A stretch of DNA of 64,000 nucleotides from Sulfitobacter sp. SK012 (GTDB lineage: Bacteria > Pseudomonadota > Alphaproteobacteria > Rhodobacterales > Rhodobacteraceae). Positions 37,585 through 47,070 of the stretch are shown here, piece after piece (position 1 is the first letter of the stretch; each line of letters begins with the position of its first letter). The DNA lies in contig NZ_CP025804.1 in NCBI RefSeq assembly GCF_003352085.1, positions 3,100,001 through 3,164,000 of the forward strand, read 5' to 3'. The notes beneath the pieces are model-generated. The model was not told the DNA's origin and did no database searches. It saw only the letters and a list, made by a program, of their open reading frames with translations. The translations under genes were made by a program, and so were the position numbers.

Positions 37585-38841
37585 ATGCGCTTTTTCCCGA
37601 TTCTTGCAGCTCTCTTAGTCGGTGGGCTTCTCTACCTTGCTATCGCTGAGCGGCCCTGGCTGAAGCAAACCTTTGGTATGGCCCCTGCGGATGCAACGCT
37701 TACGCCAGATCCAGATCAAGAAAGTGTTAAAGCCACCCGAGCCGCGGCGGACGCCGAGGGCAAGACTCGGGTCAAAGTGGTCGTGAAACGCGTTATTGCA
37801 AAGGATATAGGCAGCGCCGTGGTGCTGCGCGGCCAGACTGCGGCAGCGCGTCAGGTTGATGTACAGGCGGAAACCACTGCTGTGGTTATATCAGAGCCAC
37901 TGCGCAAAGGTTCACGGGTCGAAGAAGGCCAAGAGATGTGCGTTCTGGACGTTGGTACCCGTGGAGCGGCACTAGAAGAGACACGCGCCCGGCTTTCTGA
38001 AGCGGAATCGCGCGTGCCCGAGGCAGAAGCCCGTGTCCAAGAAGCGATTGCCCGTCTGGACGAAGCACTGATCAATCAAAACGCTTCGGCAAAACTTAAG
38101 GAAGGCGGGTTTGGCTCGACCGCTCGGCTTGCTGGTGCAGATGCTGCTGTGGCTGGAGCACGATCTGGCATCGTTTCGGCGGAATCTGGCCTGCGCGCTG
38201 CGCGTTCTGGTATCCAAGCCGCAACGGCCGCAGTTGCCGTGGCTGAGGCCGAAATTGACCGTCTGACCATTGAGGCCCCCTTTGGCGGCCTGCTGGAAAG
38301 TGACACAGCCGAGCTAGGTAGCTTGCTCCAGCCCGGCGCGCTTTGCGGGACAATCATTCAACTTGATCCGGTGAAACTTGTTGGGTTTGTGCCTGAGACC
38401 GAGGTAAATCGCGTGTTTGTTGGGGCTGCTGCTGAGGCGCGGTTGGCGGCAGGCGGCGAAGTTGTCTACGGCACTGTCACATTTTTGAGCCGGTCGTCCG
38501 ATCCGACCACCCGCACATTCCGCACCGAAATCAACGTACCGAACACAGATCTGCATATTCGGGACGGCCAGACGGCGGAAATTCTGATCTCGGCCCCAGG
38601 TTCCGCGGCGCATCTGATCCCGCAGTCCGCCCTCACGCTTGATGACAACGGCACTCTTGGTGTGCGTCTTGTCGATGACGCGGCCATGGTCAGCTTTGCC
38701 CCCGTCACCATTATGCGCGACGTCGCCGAAGGCATCTGGGTCACCGGCCTACCTGAAACTGCGGATGTCATTGTGGTTGGTCAGGAATATGTCGTGGCGG
38801 GCGTTACAGTCGCGCCGACATGGCAGGAGGTCAGCCAGTGA
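37585..38841 (+). CDS. RND efflux periplasmic adaptor (MFP/HlyD type)
   Basis: 418 residues. An N-terminal hydrophobic segment (MRFFPILAALLVGGLLYLA) anchors it to the inner membrane. The lipoyl half-motifs flank a long coiled coil at about 130-225 built of SEAESRVPEAEARVQEAIAR-like heptads, followed by a beta-barrel domain (EVNRVFVGAAAEARLAAGGE). It bridges the pump to an outer-membrane channel, which is not in this window. The stop codon overlaps the pump start as GTGA. Confidence 0.92.
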   Translation: MRFFPILAALLVGGLLYLAIAERPWLKQTFGMAPADATLTPDPDQESVKATRAAADAEGKTRVKVVVKRVIAKDIGSAVVLRGQTAAARQVDVQAETTAVVISEPLRKGSRVEEGQEMCVLDVGTRGAALEETRARLSEAESRVPEAEARVQEAIARLDEALINQNASAKLKEGGFGSTARLAGADAAVAGARSGIVSAESGLRAARSGIQAATAAVAVAEAEIDRLTIEAPFGGLLESDTAELGSLLQPGALCGTIIQLDPVKLVGFVPETEVNRVFVGAAAEARLAAGGEVVYGTVTFLSRSSDPTTRTFRTEINVPNTDLHIRDGQTAEILISAPGSAAHLIPQSALTLDDNGTLGVRLVDDAAMVSFAPVTIMRDVAEGIWVTGLPETADVIVVGQEYVVAGVTVAPTWQEVSQ

Positions 38842-41800
38842 GCGGGATCGTCGACTGGGCCGCTGGCCGTGCACGGATGGTTCTGGCGTTTATTCTGCTA
38901 AGCCTCGTGGTGGGCGCTTATGCCTACACCACGCTGCCCAAAGAGGGCGAACCTGACATTGAAATCCCTGCACTCTTTGTGTCGGTCCCCTTCCCCGGTA
39001 TTTCCGCGGCGGACAGCGAAACCTTGCTGGTCAAGCCGATGGAAACCGAACTGTCGGATCTGGACGGGCTCAAGAAAATGTCGAGCACAGCGGCCGAGAA
39101 CTATGCTGGTGTGGCGCTGGAATTCGAATTCGGCTGGAACAAGACCAAAATCTTAGCAGATGTGCGCGACGCGATGGGCACTGCGGAAGCCAAGTTCCCT
39201 GAAGGGGCCGAAACCTATTCGATCAACGAAATCAACTTTTCTGAATTTCCCATCATCATTGTGAACCTCACCGGCCCGGTGCCGGAGCGGACGATGGCGC
39301 GCTATGCCCGTGCCCTGCAGGATGATTTGGAAGGGCTAGATGCTGTGCTGGAGGCAGGGATTGCGGGCAACCGCGACGAGATGCTCGAAGTGCTGATCGA
39401 TCCCTTAAAACTTGAGGCCTATGACGTTACCGCAGGGGAGTTGATCGACACGGTTCAAAACAACAACCAACTCATTGCTGCGGGCGAAATCGACAGTGAT
39501 AACGGCAGCTTTGCGGTCAAAATCCCGTCGTCCTTTGACGAGCCGCGCGATGTTTATAACCTGCCCGTTAAAACCAACGGTGACCGGGTTGTGACGCTGG
39601 GTGACTTGGCTGTAATCAATCTCACGTTCGAAGACCGCCTAGGTACGGCGCGCTTTAACGGCGACAATACGGTTGCGCTGCAGGTGGTCAAACGTAAGGG
39701 TTTCAACCTGATCGACACCTCGGCCCTTGTGAAACGGGTCGTCGCAGAGAAAAGCGCTGATTGGCCCGAAGGCCTGCGTGCGGCCGTTAAGGTCGGCACG
39801 TCAAATGACCAAAGCCGCCAAGTTGACAGCATGGTGCAGCAATTGTTGGGTTCGGTCTTTACCGCCGTGGCACTGGTGATGCTCGTGGCGCTAGCCGCCC
39901 TTGGTATCCGCGCTGCCCTATTGGTCGGTTTTGCGATTCCGACATCTTTCTTGCTCTGTTTTGCATTCCTCGCCCTCATGGGTATCTCAATCTCTAACAT
40001 CGTGATGTTTGGGCTGATTTTATCCGTCGGGATGTTGGTGGACGGTGCCATTGTGGTCGTCGAATATGCCGATGCGCGCCAACAACAAGGCGTGGGCCCA
40101 ATGCAGGCCTATACGGATGCGGCCAAGCGGATGTTCTGGCCCATTATCAGTTCAACCGCGACGACGCTTTGCGCGTTTCTTCCGATGCTGTTTTGGCCAG
40201 GCGTGCCGGGTGAATTCATGGGCATGCTGCCGGTAACGTTAATCTTCGTGCTCTCGGCATCGCTTGTTGTGGCGTTGATCTATCTGCCCGTGATGGGTGG
40301 TGTGACGGGCCGTTTGGAACGTTGGATGGCCGACAATATGGAACGCATCGCGGCCCTGCGTTGGTATCTGCATTTGTTGCTGTTCCCGGCTGCTTTCGCG
40401 ATGGTCTTCCCGGCCATGGCGTTGATGTCGCCACCCTCCGCGACCGAACCCGGCAAGCTTTTTGGCTGGATGGGCGCGCAGTTTGCACAGATGGACGGAT
40501 TTGCGTTGCTGACCTCTGTCATCCCCACATTCGCCAAGGTGTTTGGCTTTGTTTTGATTGGCGCGGCCGCGCTGACGTTGGCCTTGGGCGGTTTCATGTT
40601 GTTCTTGCTGGCGGTCTTTTCGCTCCTGACGCGGGCGGGACGTTTTGGCCGCTGGCTCGCCTCCAAGCTCTTTCGCCGCGAACCTGACCGCATTAACGCA
40701 GGGTATCGCCGGTCGTTCTTTGGCCACGTGATCGCCGCGATTACCGGCAATCCGGTTATGCCTTTGGCGATGGTTGGCTTTGTCTTTGTCTTTGTTGGCA
40801 CGGTGTTCATTTGGTTTGGAAACAACTCCAAAGGCGTTGAGTTCTTTGTCGAATCAGAACCCGAGCAGGCAATTGTCTATGTGCTTGCGCGCGGCAACCT
40901 TAGCTTGAATGAAAAAGACGATCTGCTGCAACAAGCCGAAGCGATTGTGATGGAACACCCCGGTGTCGCCACTGCGTTTGCCTTTGCGGGTGAAGGCGGG
41001 CTCGACAGCAATACCGGCGGTGCAGAAGCGCCAAAGGACCTGATTGGCCAAATTCAACTAGAAACGATCCCGTGGGAAGACCGCGCTTTGCGTCCCGATC
41101 TGGACGGTGACCTTGTGATTTCGGAACTGACTGAACAGCTCCAGGATATCCCCGGCATCAAAATCGAAATCCTGGCGCAAGCCCGTGGCCCTGCGTCTGG
41201 CAAACCTGTGCATCTGCGCCTTGAGGGGGCCAGTTTTGATGATCTGGTTACCTCTGCCGCTCTGGCTCGGGCGCATTTCGAAGACGTCCCCGGCCTTACG
41301 CTGATCGAAGATACCCGGCCCCTGCCCGGCATTGACTGGCAAATCGACGTCGATGTCGAAAAAGCCGGTCAATATGGTGCAGATGTGGCCATCGTTGGAG
41401 CCATGGTACAGCTTGTCACACGCGGGTTGCTCTTGGATACCATGCGCGTCGACAGCTCGGACGAGGAAATCGATATCCGCGTGCGCCTGCCTGCTCAGGA
41501 CCGCGTCCTCAGCACGCTTGATACGCTCAAGGTTCGCACACGCGAAGGCTTGGTACCGCTGTCGAACTTTATCAGCCGCACGCCGGTTCCCAAACTGGCC
41601 GAGATCAGCCGTGTTAATCAACAGCGTTATCTTGATGTTAAGGCTGACGTGGCACCGGGTATGATGAAGCTGGTTCGTGTGGAGCGGCAAGACGGTGCTG
41701 ATGTTGAAATTACTCTCGCCACCCTACGCCCAGCTGGTTCTGATGGCGATCTGCGCGATGTTGATGGCGAACCTTTCAAGATCACGGACCGTACGCCTGC

Positions 41801-42656
41801 AGCTCCCGACATTGATTTGATCGAAGGTTTTGAGAGTGGTGAATTTCGGATGTCGCCCATAAATCCCAATGAGCGGATCGCCGAGATCACCAAGTGGCTC
41901 GAAACGCGCCCCCTGCCCGACGATATTTCCTATGAGTGGACCGGCGACCAAGAAGATCAGGCAGAAAGTGCGGCCTTCCTGAGTTCCGCCTTTACCGCCG
42001 CATTGGGATTGATGTTCATCATCCTGCTGGCCCAGTTCAACAGCTTTTATAACGCGGCGCTGGTGCTGCTGGCCGTGGTGTTGTCAACCACAGGCGTGCT
42101 GATCGGGATGATCGTGATGGATCAGACGTTCTCGATCATTATGACCGGGACAGGCATCGTGGCGCTTGCGGGGATTGTGGTGAACAACAACATTATCTTG
42201 ATCGATACCTATCAAGAGTTCAGCCAATACATGCCGCGGATTGAAGCGATCATCCGCACGGCGCAGGCGCGCATCCGCCCTGTGCTGCTGACGACAATCA
42301 CCACCATGGCGGGGCTGGCTCCAATGATGTTCGGCCTGTCGATCAACTTTGCCGACGGCGGCTATACCGTCGACAGCCCCACAGCGCTGTGGTGGAAGCA
42401 ATTGGCAACAGCCGTGGTTTTTGGCCTAGGCATTGCGACTGTACTGACTTTGATGGTCACACCTTCGATGTTGGCCATCCGGGTTTGGGCCACCACCTAT
42501 ATCCGTTGGATCGCACGTCTTCTTGCCAAGATGTCGATGGGTCGTGCCAGCCGCGCCGCGCGCGACTGGGCCCTTCAACGCGATGCAAAACGCATGGGCA
42601 CCGAAGAAATCATCTGGGATGATGATGATGTGCCCTATGCCACACCAGCGGAATAG
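38838..42656 (+). CDS. RND multidrug efflux transporter permease
   Basis: GTG start at 38838, overlapping the adaptor stop by 4 bp, gives 1272 residues. Long RND pump with 12 membrane spans and two large periplasmic loops. The transport helix TM4 has GMLVDGAIVVVEYADA, with one Asp where many HAE1 pumps have two. ALAGIVVNNNIILIDTYQEF is the TM10 region. At about 200 residues longer than AcrB, it has an extra segment around 500-620 between halves. An export role is clear; substrate is not. Confidence 0.93.
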   Translation: MSGIVDWAAGRARMVLAFILLSLVVGAYAYTTLPKEGEPDIEIPALFVSVPFPGISAADSETLLVKPMETELSDLDGLKKMSSTAAENYAGVALEFEFGWNKTKILADVRDAMGTAEAKFPEGAETYSINEINFSEFPIIIVNLTGPVPERTMARYARALQDDLEGLDAVLEAGIAGNRDEMLEVLIDPLKLEAYDVTAGELIDTVQNNNQLIAAGEIDSDNGSFAVKIPSSFDEPRDVYNLPVKTNGDRVVTLGDLAVINLTFEDRLGTARFNGDNTVALQVVKRKGFNLIDTSALVKRVVAEKSADWPEGLRAAVKVGTSNDQSRQVDSMVQQLLGSVFTAVALVMLVALAALGIRAALLVGFAIPTSFLLCFAFLALMGISISNIVMFGLILSVGMLVDGAIVVVEYADARQQQGVGPMQAYTDAAKRMFWPIISSTATTLCAFLPMLFWPGVPGEFMGMLPVTLIFVLSASLVVALIYLPVMGGVTGRLERWMADNMERIAALRWYLHLLLFPAAFAMVFPAMALMSPPSATEPGKLFGWMGAQFAQMDGFALLTSVIPTFAKVFGFVLIGAAALTLALGGFMLFLLAVFSLLTRAGRFGRWLASKLFRREPDRINAGYRRSFFGHVIAAITGNPVMPLAMVGFVFVFVGTVFIWFGNNSKGVEFFVESEPEQAIVYVLARGNLSLNEKDDLLQQAEAIVMEHPGVATAFAFAGEGGLDSNTGGAEAPKDLIGQIQLETIPWEDRALRPDLDGDLVISELTEQLQDIPGIKIEILAQARGPASGKPVHLRLEGASFDDLVTSAALARAHFEDVPGLTLIEDTRPLPGIDWQIDVDVEKAGQYGADVAIVGAMVQLVTRGLLLDTMRVDSSDEEIDIRVRLPAQDRVLSTLDTLKVRTREGLVPLSNFISRTPVPKLAEISRVNQQRYLDVKADVAPGMMKLVRVERQDGADVEITLATLRPAGSDGDLRDVDGEPFKITDRTPAAPDIDLIEGFESGEFRMSPINPNERIAEITKWLETRPLPDDISYEWTGDQEDQAESAAFLSSAFTAALGLMFIILLAQFNSFYNAALVLLAVVLSTTGVLIGMIVMDQTFSIIMTGTGIVALAGIVVNNNIILIDTYQEFSQYMPRIEAIIRTAQARIRPVLLTTITTMAGLAPMMFGLSINFADGGYTVDSPTALWWKQLATAVVFGLGIATVLTLMVTPSMLAIRVWATTYIRWIARLLAKMSMGRASRAARDWALQRDAKRMGTEEIIWDDDDVPYATPAE

Positions 42657-42714
42657 CGCGCCCTTGCGGCAGTCTGGCTTTTCAAGGGTTCGCCTTTCAG
42701 CCGGGCTACGCTAC

Positions 42715-43060
42715 GTTTCCTTCATAACATTTGAAACAAAGGATGCCCTATGTCGCCGCGATAGGGCAGGCTCACGCTCAGTGTTCACTGGCGGCGATAA
42801 TGTGCTGAGGTGGCCCAGTCCAACCCGACAAACCGTAGCAGGCTCTGGACGAACACAGTTCGTCTGCGCAAGCGGCATGCCAAACAAGACCTTCAGCGTG
42901 AGACAAGTGTGAATGGCTGCGTCACTGAATTGCCGTTGCCGCCCGAGCTTACCGCTCGACAGAGGCATCCAAACCATCTCAGGACCAACTAGGTCGACAA
43001 CGATCCACGCTGCCTCAAGCTGTCATTGTACGATGACCAATTCGTGGTCTTAAATTTGGT
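42715..43060 (-). pseudogene. IS5-family transposase remnant
   Basis: On the minus strand the pieces EMVWMPLSSGKLGRQRQFSD, AAIHTCLTLKVLFGMPL and GLGHLSTLSPP line up with the N-terminal third of IS5-type transposases (which read FSDAAIQTCLT.. KVLFGMPLRQT.. PDFSTLSRRQKT). Upstream is DHELVIVQ with a stop. There is no DDE core, so this is an old remnant marking the border between the RND genes and the polysaccharide locus. Confidence 0.75.
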
Positions 43061-43239
43061 TGGGGGCCAACTGCTCATGCCTTCCAGCTATCACCCTGGA
43101 CTCATCAGTGAATCCCATCCGAGGATATGTGCAACAAAGCCGGTCAAGAGCCTACTTGATCGTATCTTCCCAATGCGCTGAGAAATACAGCTTCTAGCGA
43201 GTTGAGAGAAACGGATTTACGCCGTTATTTCTGAAGAAG

Positions 43240-44700
43240 TCATTTATTTTGGGCAGCCTCTAGAACCCAAAGCATGGTTTTTCGATCAAAAAGTGCGATC
43301 AAAGCCACGTAAATTGAAATGCCCACGATTATTGATACCGCTACAATACTGAAATTGCTGTGATTGGAGAGCATGGATTGTGTCAATAAGACACCAGCGC
43401 CCATCACCGCAGCATAAACGATTGGTAGGAGTGTCGCGCGCAACATTTCCCAAGGATGTATTTCATAGTATTTCCAAACCATTACAATGCGCACTGCAGA
43501 AACTAAACACTCACACACGAGAACCGTAGCTGCCATGGCAACGAGGTCACCAGTAATCTTGGCGACAGCCCAGGCAGAAGGGAGGAAACAAAAGACCTCC
43601 AAAACAGCCAGAACCGTAAGGAGTTGAGGTCGCCCAGTTGCCTTAAATAGGTCGCCGGCGCTCCACCCTATGGCAACTGGGATACCAGATAGTGCCAGCA
43701 ACGCAAGAACCGGAGAAGCGTCGCTGTAGGCCTCCCCGAAAACCAACGGAACAACGAACGTCGAGATTGATGCAAGCCCGATCGATAATGGAGCAAGACC
43801 AACCATGCACCCGTTCAAAGTTCTGATGTAGAGAGACCGGAGCGCCTTTTTGGAGCCCCTGGAGCTGACAAAACCAGGGAAAACAACACGAGTGATAGAC
43901 GTGTTCACGCCCGAGACTACAATTTCAGGTATTCGGGACGCCAAGAAATATGCCGCCAATGCAGCCTCTCCAATCAAGGCCGAAATCAGAACCTGATCAG
44001 CGCGTGTCCGAGCGGCATACAACGCTCCAGTAAAAAAAATATGCTTGCCATAACCAAGAAGGAAAGAAAACGTCGCAAGTGTCAGCACTGGCTTTTCAGG
44101 CCGCCAGCTCTCCGGCTGGTACCAATAGACTATTGTCCGGCAGAAAACTCCAGCCAACAATCCGTAGACCATGCTCATCGGCCCATAATCGTTGAATAAC
44201 AGAGCAAAGGTTATGCATGCCCTGACGACGACCCCGCTAATTTCCGCAACGGCCACGCGACCAAAGCGAAGCGCGCGGTGCAACACAGCTTCGTGAATCG
44301 CAGCCAAGGAATTCAAAGGGAAGTACAGCGCCAGCCACATGACCATTTCCCGCAAAACTGCAGAATTGGGATCAGTTACAATGAAAGGCGCTATCAGGAA
44401 CACAGCGGCAGCTTGTACTAATCCCAAACCAATAAGCATCAATGACGCAGTCGACTGAACGCCGCGCTGGCCCTTCGGATCGTAGATAACGGCATCACGA
44501 AGTCCAAAATCCCTCACAATATCAATAATATATATGAGCAGAAAGCATACTGCAATAAAGCCCATTTGGTCAGGTATCAAAAAACGGGCCAGACCTATTG
44601 TGGTCACAAGGTTAACTATACGAGTAAGCAAATAGCTAGAAAGTGTAACAGATAGGCCTTTTATCATGCGTTTTTCTATTGACTTAACTTCGTTCGTCAC
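43240..44700 (-). CDS. Polysaccharide flippase (Wzx/MATE-like)
   Basis: 486 residues with about 12-14 hydrophobic segments. The N-terminal MIKGLSVTLSSYLLTRIVNL followed by LARFLIPDQMGFIAVCFLL is the pattern of oligosaccharide flippases (WzxC-like), which move lipid-linked sugar units across the inner membrane. GTG start at 44700 after AAGGATCTGAA; ATG at 44667 is the alternative. First recognisable gene of the surface-polysaccharide locus. Confidence 0.9.
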   Translation of the reverse strand: MTNEVKSIEKRMIKGLSVTLSSYLLTRIVNLVTTIGLARFLIPDQMGFIAVCFLLIYIIDIVRDFGLRDAVIYDPKGQRGVQSTASLMLIGLGLVQAAAVFLIAPFIVTDPNSAVLREMVMWLALYFPLNSLAAIHEAVLHRALRFGRVAVAEISGVVVRACITFALLFNDYGPMSMVYGLLAGVFCRTIVYWYQPESWRPEKPVLTLATFSFLLGYGKHIFFTGALYAARTRADQVLISALIGEAALAAYFLASRIPEIVVSGVNTSITRVVFPGFVSSRGSKKALRSLYIRTLNGCMVGLAPLSIGLASISTFVVPLVFGEAYSDASPVLALLALSGIPVAIGWSAGDLFKATGRPQLLTVLAVLEVFCFLPSAWAVAKITGDLVAMAATVLVCECLVSAVRIVMVWKYYEIHPWEMLRATLLPIVYAAVMGAGVLLTQSMLSNHSNFSIVAVSIIVGISIYVALIALFDRKTMLWVLEAAQNK

Positions 44701-44753
44701 TTCAGATCCTTTTGCACGATATTTATTTCAGATAGTAATAGTGAACCTGTTGA

Positions 44754-44835
44754 TCCTTATCATTGTATCAACGATCTGACCTATTTTTTCATATTCCTTA
44801 TCATTGTATCAACGATCTGACCTATTTTTTCGTAT
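44754..44835 (+). repeat. 41-bp tandem duplication (two units, one mismatch)
   Basis: Unit 1 is 44754-44794 and unit 2 is 44795-44835. Each reads TCCTTATCATTGTATCAACG and on to TTTTTTC; the only difference is A against G four bases before the unit end. It lies between the divergent flippase and deacetylase genes and reaches the start of the latter. Confidence 0.95.
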
Positions 44836-44836
44836 A

Positions 44837-45859
44837 ATGAAGACCCAAAAACAAGAGAGGACAAGGCCGTTGAAGACACAAGCTCGACGTAGGAGTACAA
44901 ATAACAGCACAAAGCGTACTAAAGGAAGTCTTGAAATAGTGACTTATCATGCTGTGGTTAGTTGCGCTCCTCTACTGAAAGACTGGTGTTTTCTGACTGC
45001 GCGAAAATTTGAAAGACAAATGGAGTTCCTGCACCGAATTGGCTGTGATGTGATGCCTCTAGCCGATGCAGCCGATAGGCTCGTTTCGGGCCAACTTACA
45101 CGCCGAACCATTGCGATAACATTCGATGATGGCTACATGAACAATATCACAAATGCGCTGCCGATTTTGGAACGCTATGGTTTTCCAGCCACTATTTTTT
45201 TGGTTTCGGAACTGGTGGGACTTAAGACAGCGCTTTGGCCAAATCGAATTCTTGCAGCAATTGCGAACTCCGAACGCTCACACATAGATTTTCGCGGGCA
45301 TACAATGAAAATGGGTAACGTCAAGGAGCGTATTCATGCTTCCCGCAAACTGCAGACTTTAGTAAAGGCGGATTCTGGTGATGATCCACAGGCCGCCGTT
45401 GAAGAGATCGAGCGGGCTTGTGGAACCTGCATCAATCCGAAATTCAGTGCAGATCATGACTTCGCGGTAATGGACGCGAGCACGATTCGCGCCTCTGTAG
45501 CGGGGGGGCTGATAGACTTTGGTGCTCATAGTATGACACATCCTATTCTTTCAAAAGTTTCTGACCGACGCTTGAAAAGTGAAATTCAGAACTCAATCAA
45601 AAGCGTCGAAGAATTAACTGGAGTTCCCTGCCGGCTGTTTGCCTATCCCAATGGAGGGCCCGATGATTTTGATGATAGGGCCGTCGGTTTTCTCCGTGAA
45701 ACAAACGTTGATTATGCTGTCACTACTGTTCAGGCGCAAAACAAGATGGCCAGTGATTCATACAGGCTCTCAAGATGGAATGTCGGCGGCGAGAGCTCAA
45801 TAGCTGGGTTTGCTACAAAAATACTATGCTCAGGTTTCATAAGCAGAATATCACAGTAG
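44837..45859 (+). CDS. Polysaccharide deacetylase (NodB-like), 3' end replaced by an IS
   Basis: 340 residues from ATG 44837. The NodB domain starts at about residue 31 (SLEIVTYHAV). TFDDGY at 95-100 holds the catalytic and metal aspartates; GAHSMTHP gives the two metal histidines; LFAYPNGGPDDFD is a later motif. Family enzymes remove acetyl groups from surface or cell-wall polysaccharides. It has no signal peptide. The last ten residues (after KIL, from C-S-G-F) are encoded by an IS5-family end, so the original C-terminus is lost. The catalytic core is complete, and activity is possible. Confidence 0.82.
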   Translation: MKTQKQERTRPLKTQARRRSTNNSTKRTKGSLEIVTYHAVVSCAPLLKDWCFLTARKFERQMEFLHRIGCDVMPLADAADRLVSGQLTRRTIAITFDDGYMNNITNALPILERYGFPATIFLVSELVGLKTALWPNRILAAIANSERSHIDFRGHTMKMGNVKERIHASRKLQTLVKADSGDDPQAAVEEIERACGTCINPKFSADHDFAVMDASTIRASVAGGLIDFGAHSMTHPILSKVSDRRLKSEIQNSIKSVEELTGVPCRLFAYPNGGPDDFDDRAVGFLRETNVDYAVTTVQAQNKMASDSYRLSRWNVGGESSIAGFATKILCSGFISRISQ

Positions 45860-46478
45860 CAGCGAGAGCGATGGCTGAGAGGAATACCCTTGGGCATCGG
45901 TCATAGCGGGTTGCCATACGCCACCAATCTTTCAAATGGCCAAACATGATCTCAATCCGGGACCTGACCAGCGGCAAAGAAGAAGCGAATTGGGCGACCG
46001 CTGGTGTCAGTGACAGCGTGCAATTTGGTGTTCATCCGGCCCTTGGTCTGACCTATTAGGCGTTCACGCCCCCCCTTTTTAAGCCCCAGACTTGAGGCCG
46101 TACGGTGCGCTTTGAGGTAGGTCGCATCAATCGAGATTGTTTTATTGTCGGGTGCTTCAGCTGCCAATCCAGTCATGATCCGAGCGAAAACGCCCATACC
46201 GTTCCAGCGCTTCCAGCGATTATATAACGTCTTGGGGGGCCGATACGCCGCAAGCGCATCACACCAGCGCAACCCATTGCGATTGATGAAGACAATGCCA
46301 CTCAAAACACGGCTGTCGTTAACGCGTGGACGACCCCGACTCTTTGGAAAAAACGACCGGAGCCGCATCATCAGCGCCTCTGTCAAACGATAAAGATTGC
46401 ACATTAGTCCCCCAAACCATTGGGAGTCGTGAATCACGACGGCAACTCTACATCAAGCCTATTTATGAGTGCTGAGCC
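45827..46478 (-). mobile_element. IS5-family (IS427-like) element with a deleted transposase
   Basis: Imperfect terminal repeats GCTCAGGTTTCATAA (left, 45828) and GCTCAGCACTCATAA (right, minus strand from 46477) are flanked by TA on each side. The 652-bp length is below the roughly 800 bp of complete relatives. On the minus strand the transposase reads MCNLYRLTEALMMRLRSFFP to GRPIRFFFAAGQVPD, and then skips directly to RIEIMFGHLKDWWRMATRY and ends AATVIFCL with TGA. The lost middle holds part of the DDE core. Non-functional on its own. Confidence 0.85.
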
Positions 46479-46529
46479 TAACAAGGAACTGTAAAATATG
46501 CGCGATTTTCCTCAAAACGTATTCGGTTG

Positions 46530-47070
46530 CGATAAGGTGTTCGATCTGGACTTCTAACTTGCCCATCTAGGTGTCAAGAAGAAGGCTTAACGCAGTATCC
46601 ATGTCTTTGAGGCCACAACCAGGCCTTGCTTCTGGCGCACCATGAGCTGCGGAAGCAGCCGCTTTTGTGTTTCTACCAACTGGCCGAAGGCACTGGACAA
46701 CCCTCTCATAAGGCATGGCCTTTTTGTGTGGGTCGTTTGCGCACAGCGTCTAGCCTGAAGACTGCGAAACACGCGGTCAGTTTTGTGTCAATTCTATCTG
46801 CCTTGCACGTAATCCTCGGCAGCCGGCAAAGGCTTTGATTTACGCAGGAGGTCGTTGGCGGTATTAAATTGCGGCCGTCTAAGTGCTGCCAAAAATCGTC
46901 ATTCCTGCGCGCCGGGTGCCTCAAAGCAAACGATCGCGCCGGGATTGGACGCTATGTCAGTCAATTGCGCATGACCTCTAGCCGTATTCGGCACGCGCTC
47001 TGGTAGACCGTCTGGCAGCACATGATGTCCAACGAATCGCACGAGACATCGATAACAATGATGGCCTCTT
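46530..47070 (-). pseudogene. IS110-family transposase remnant
   Basis: On the minus strand, in shifting frames: IVIDVS near the start, HVLPDGLPERVPNTARGHAQ, GAIVCFEAPGAQE, CKADRIDTKLTACFAVFRLD, and then GQLVETQKRLLPQLMVRQKQ-like sequence. These match the conserved N-terminal (DEDD-type) half of IS110 transposases, where the usual motif reads AKTDRIDAELIA. Frameshifts and the loss of the C-terminal half show it is dead. Confidence 0.8.
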
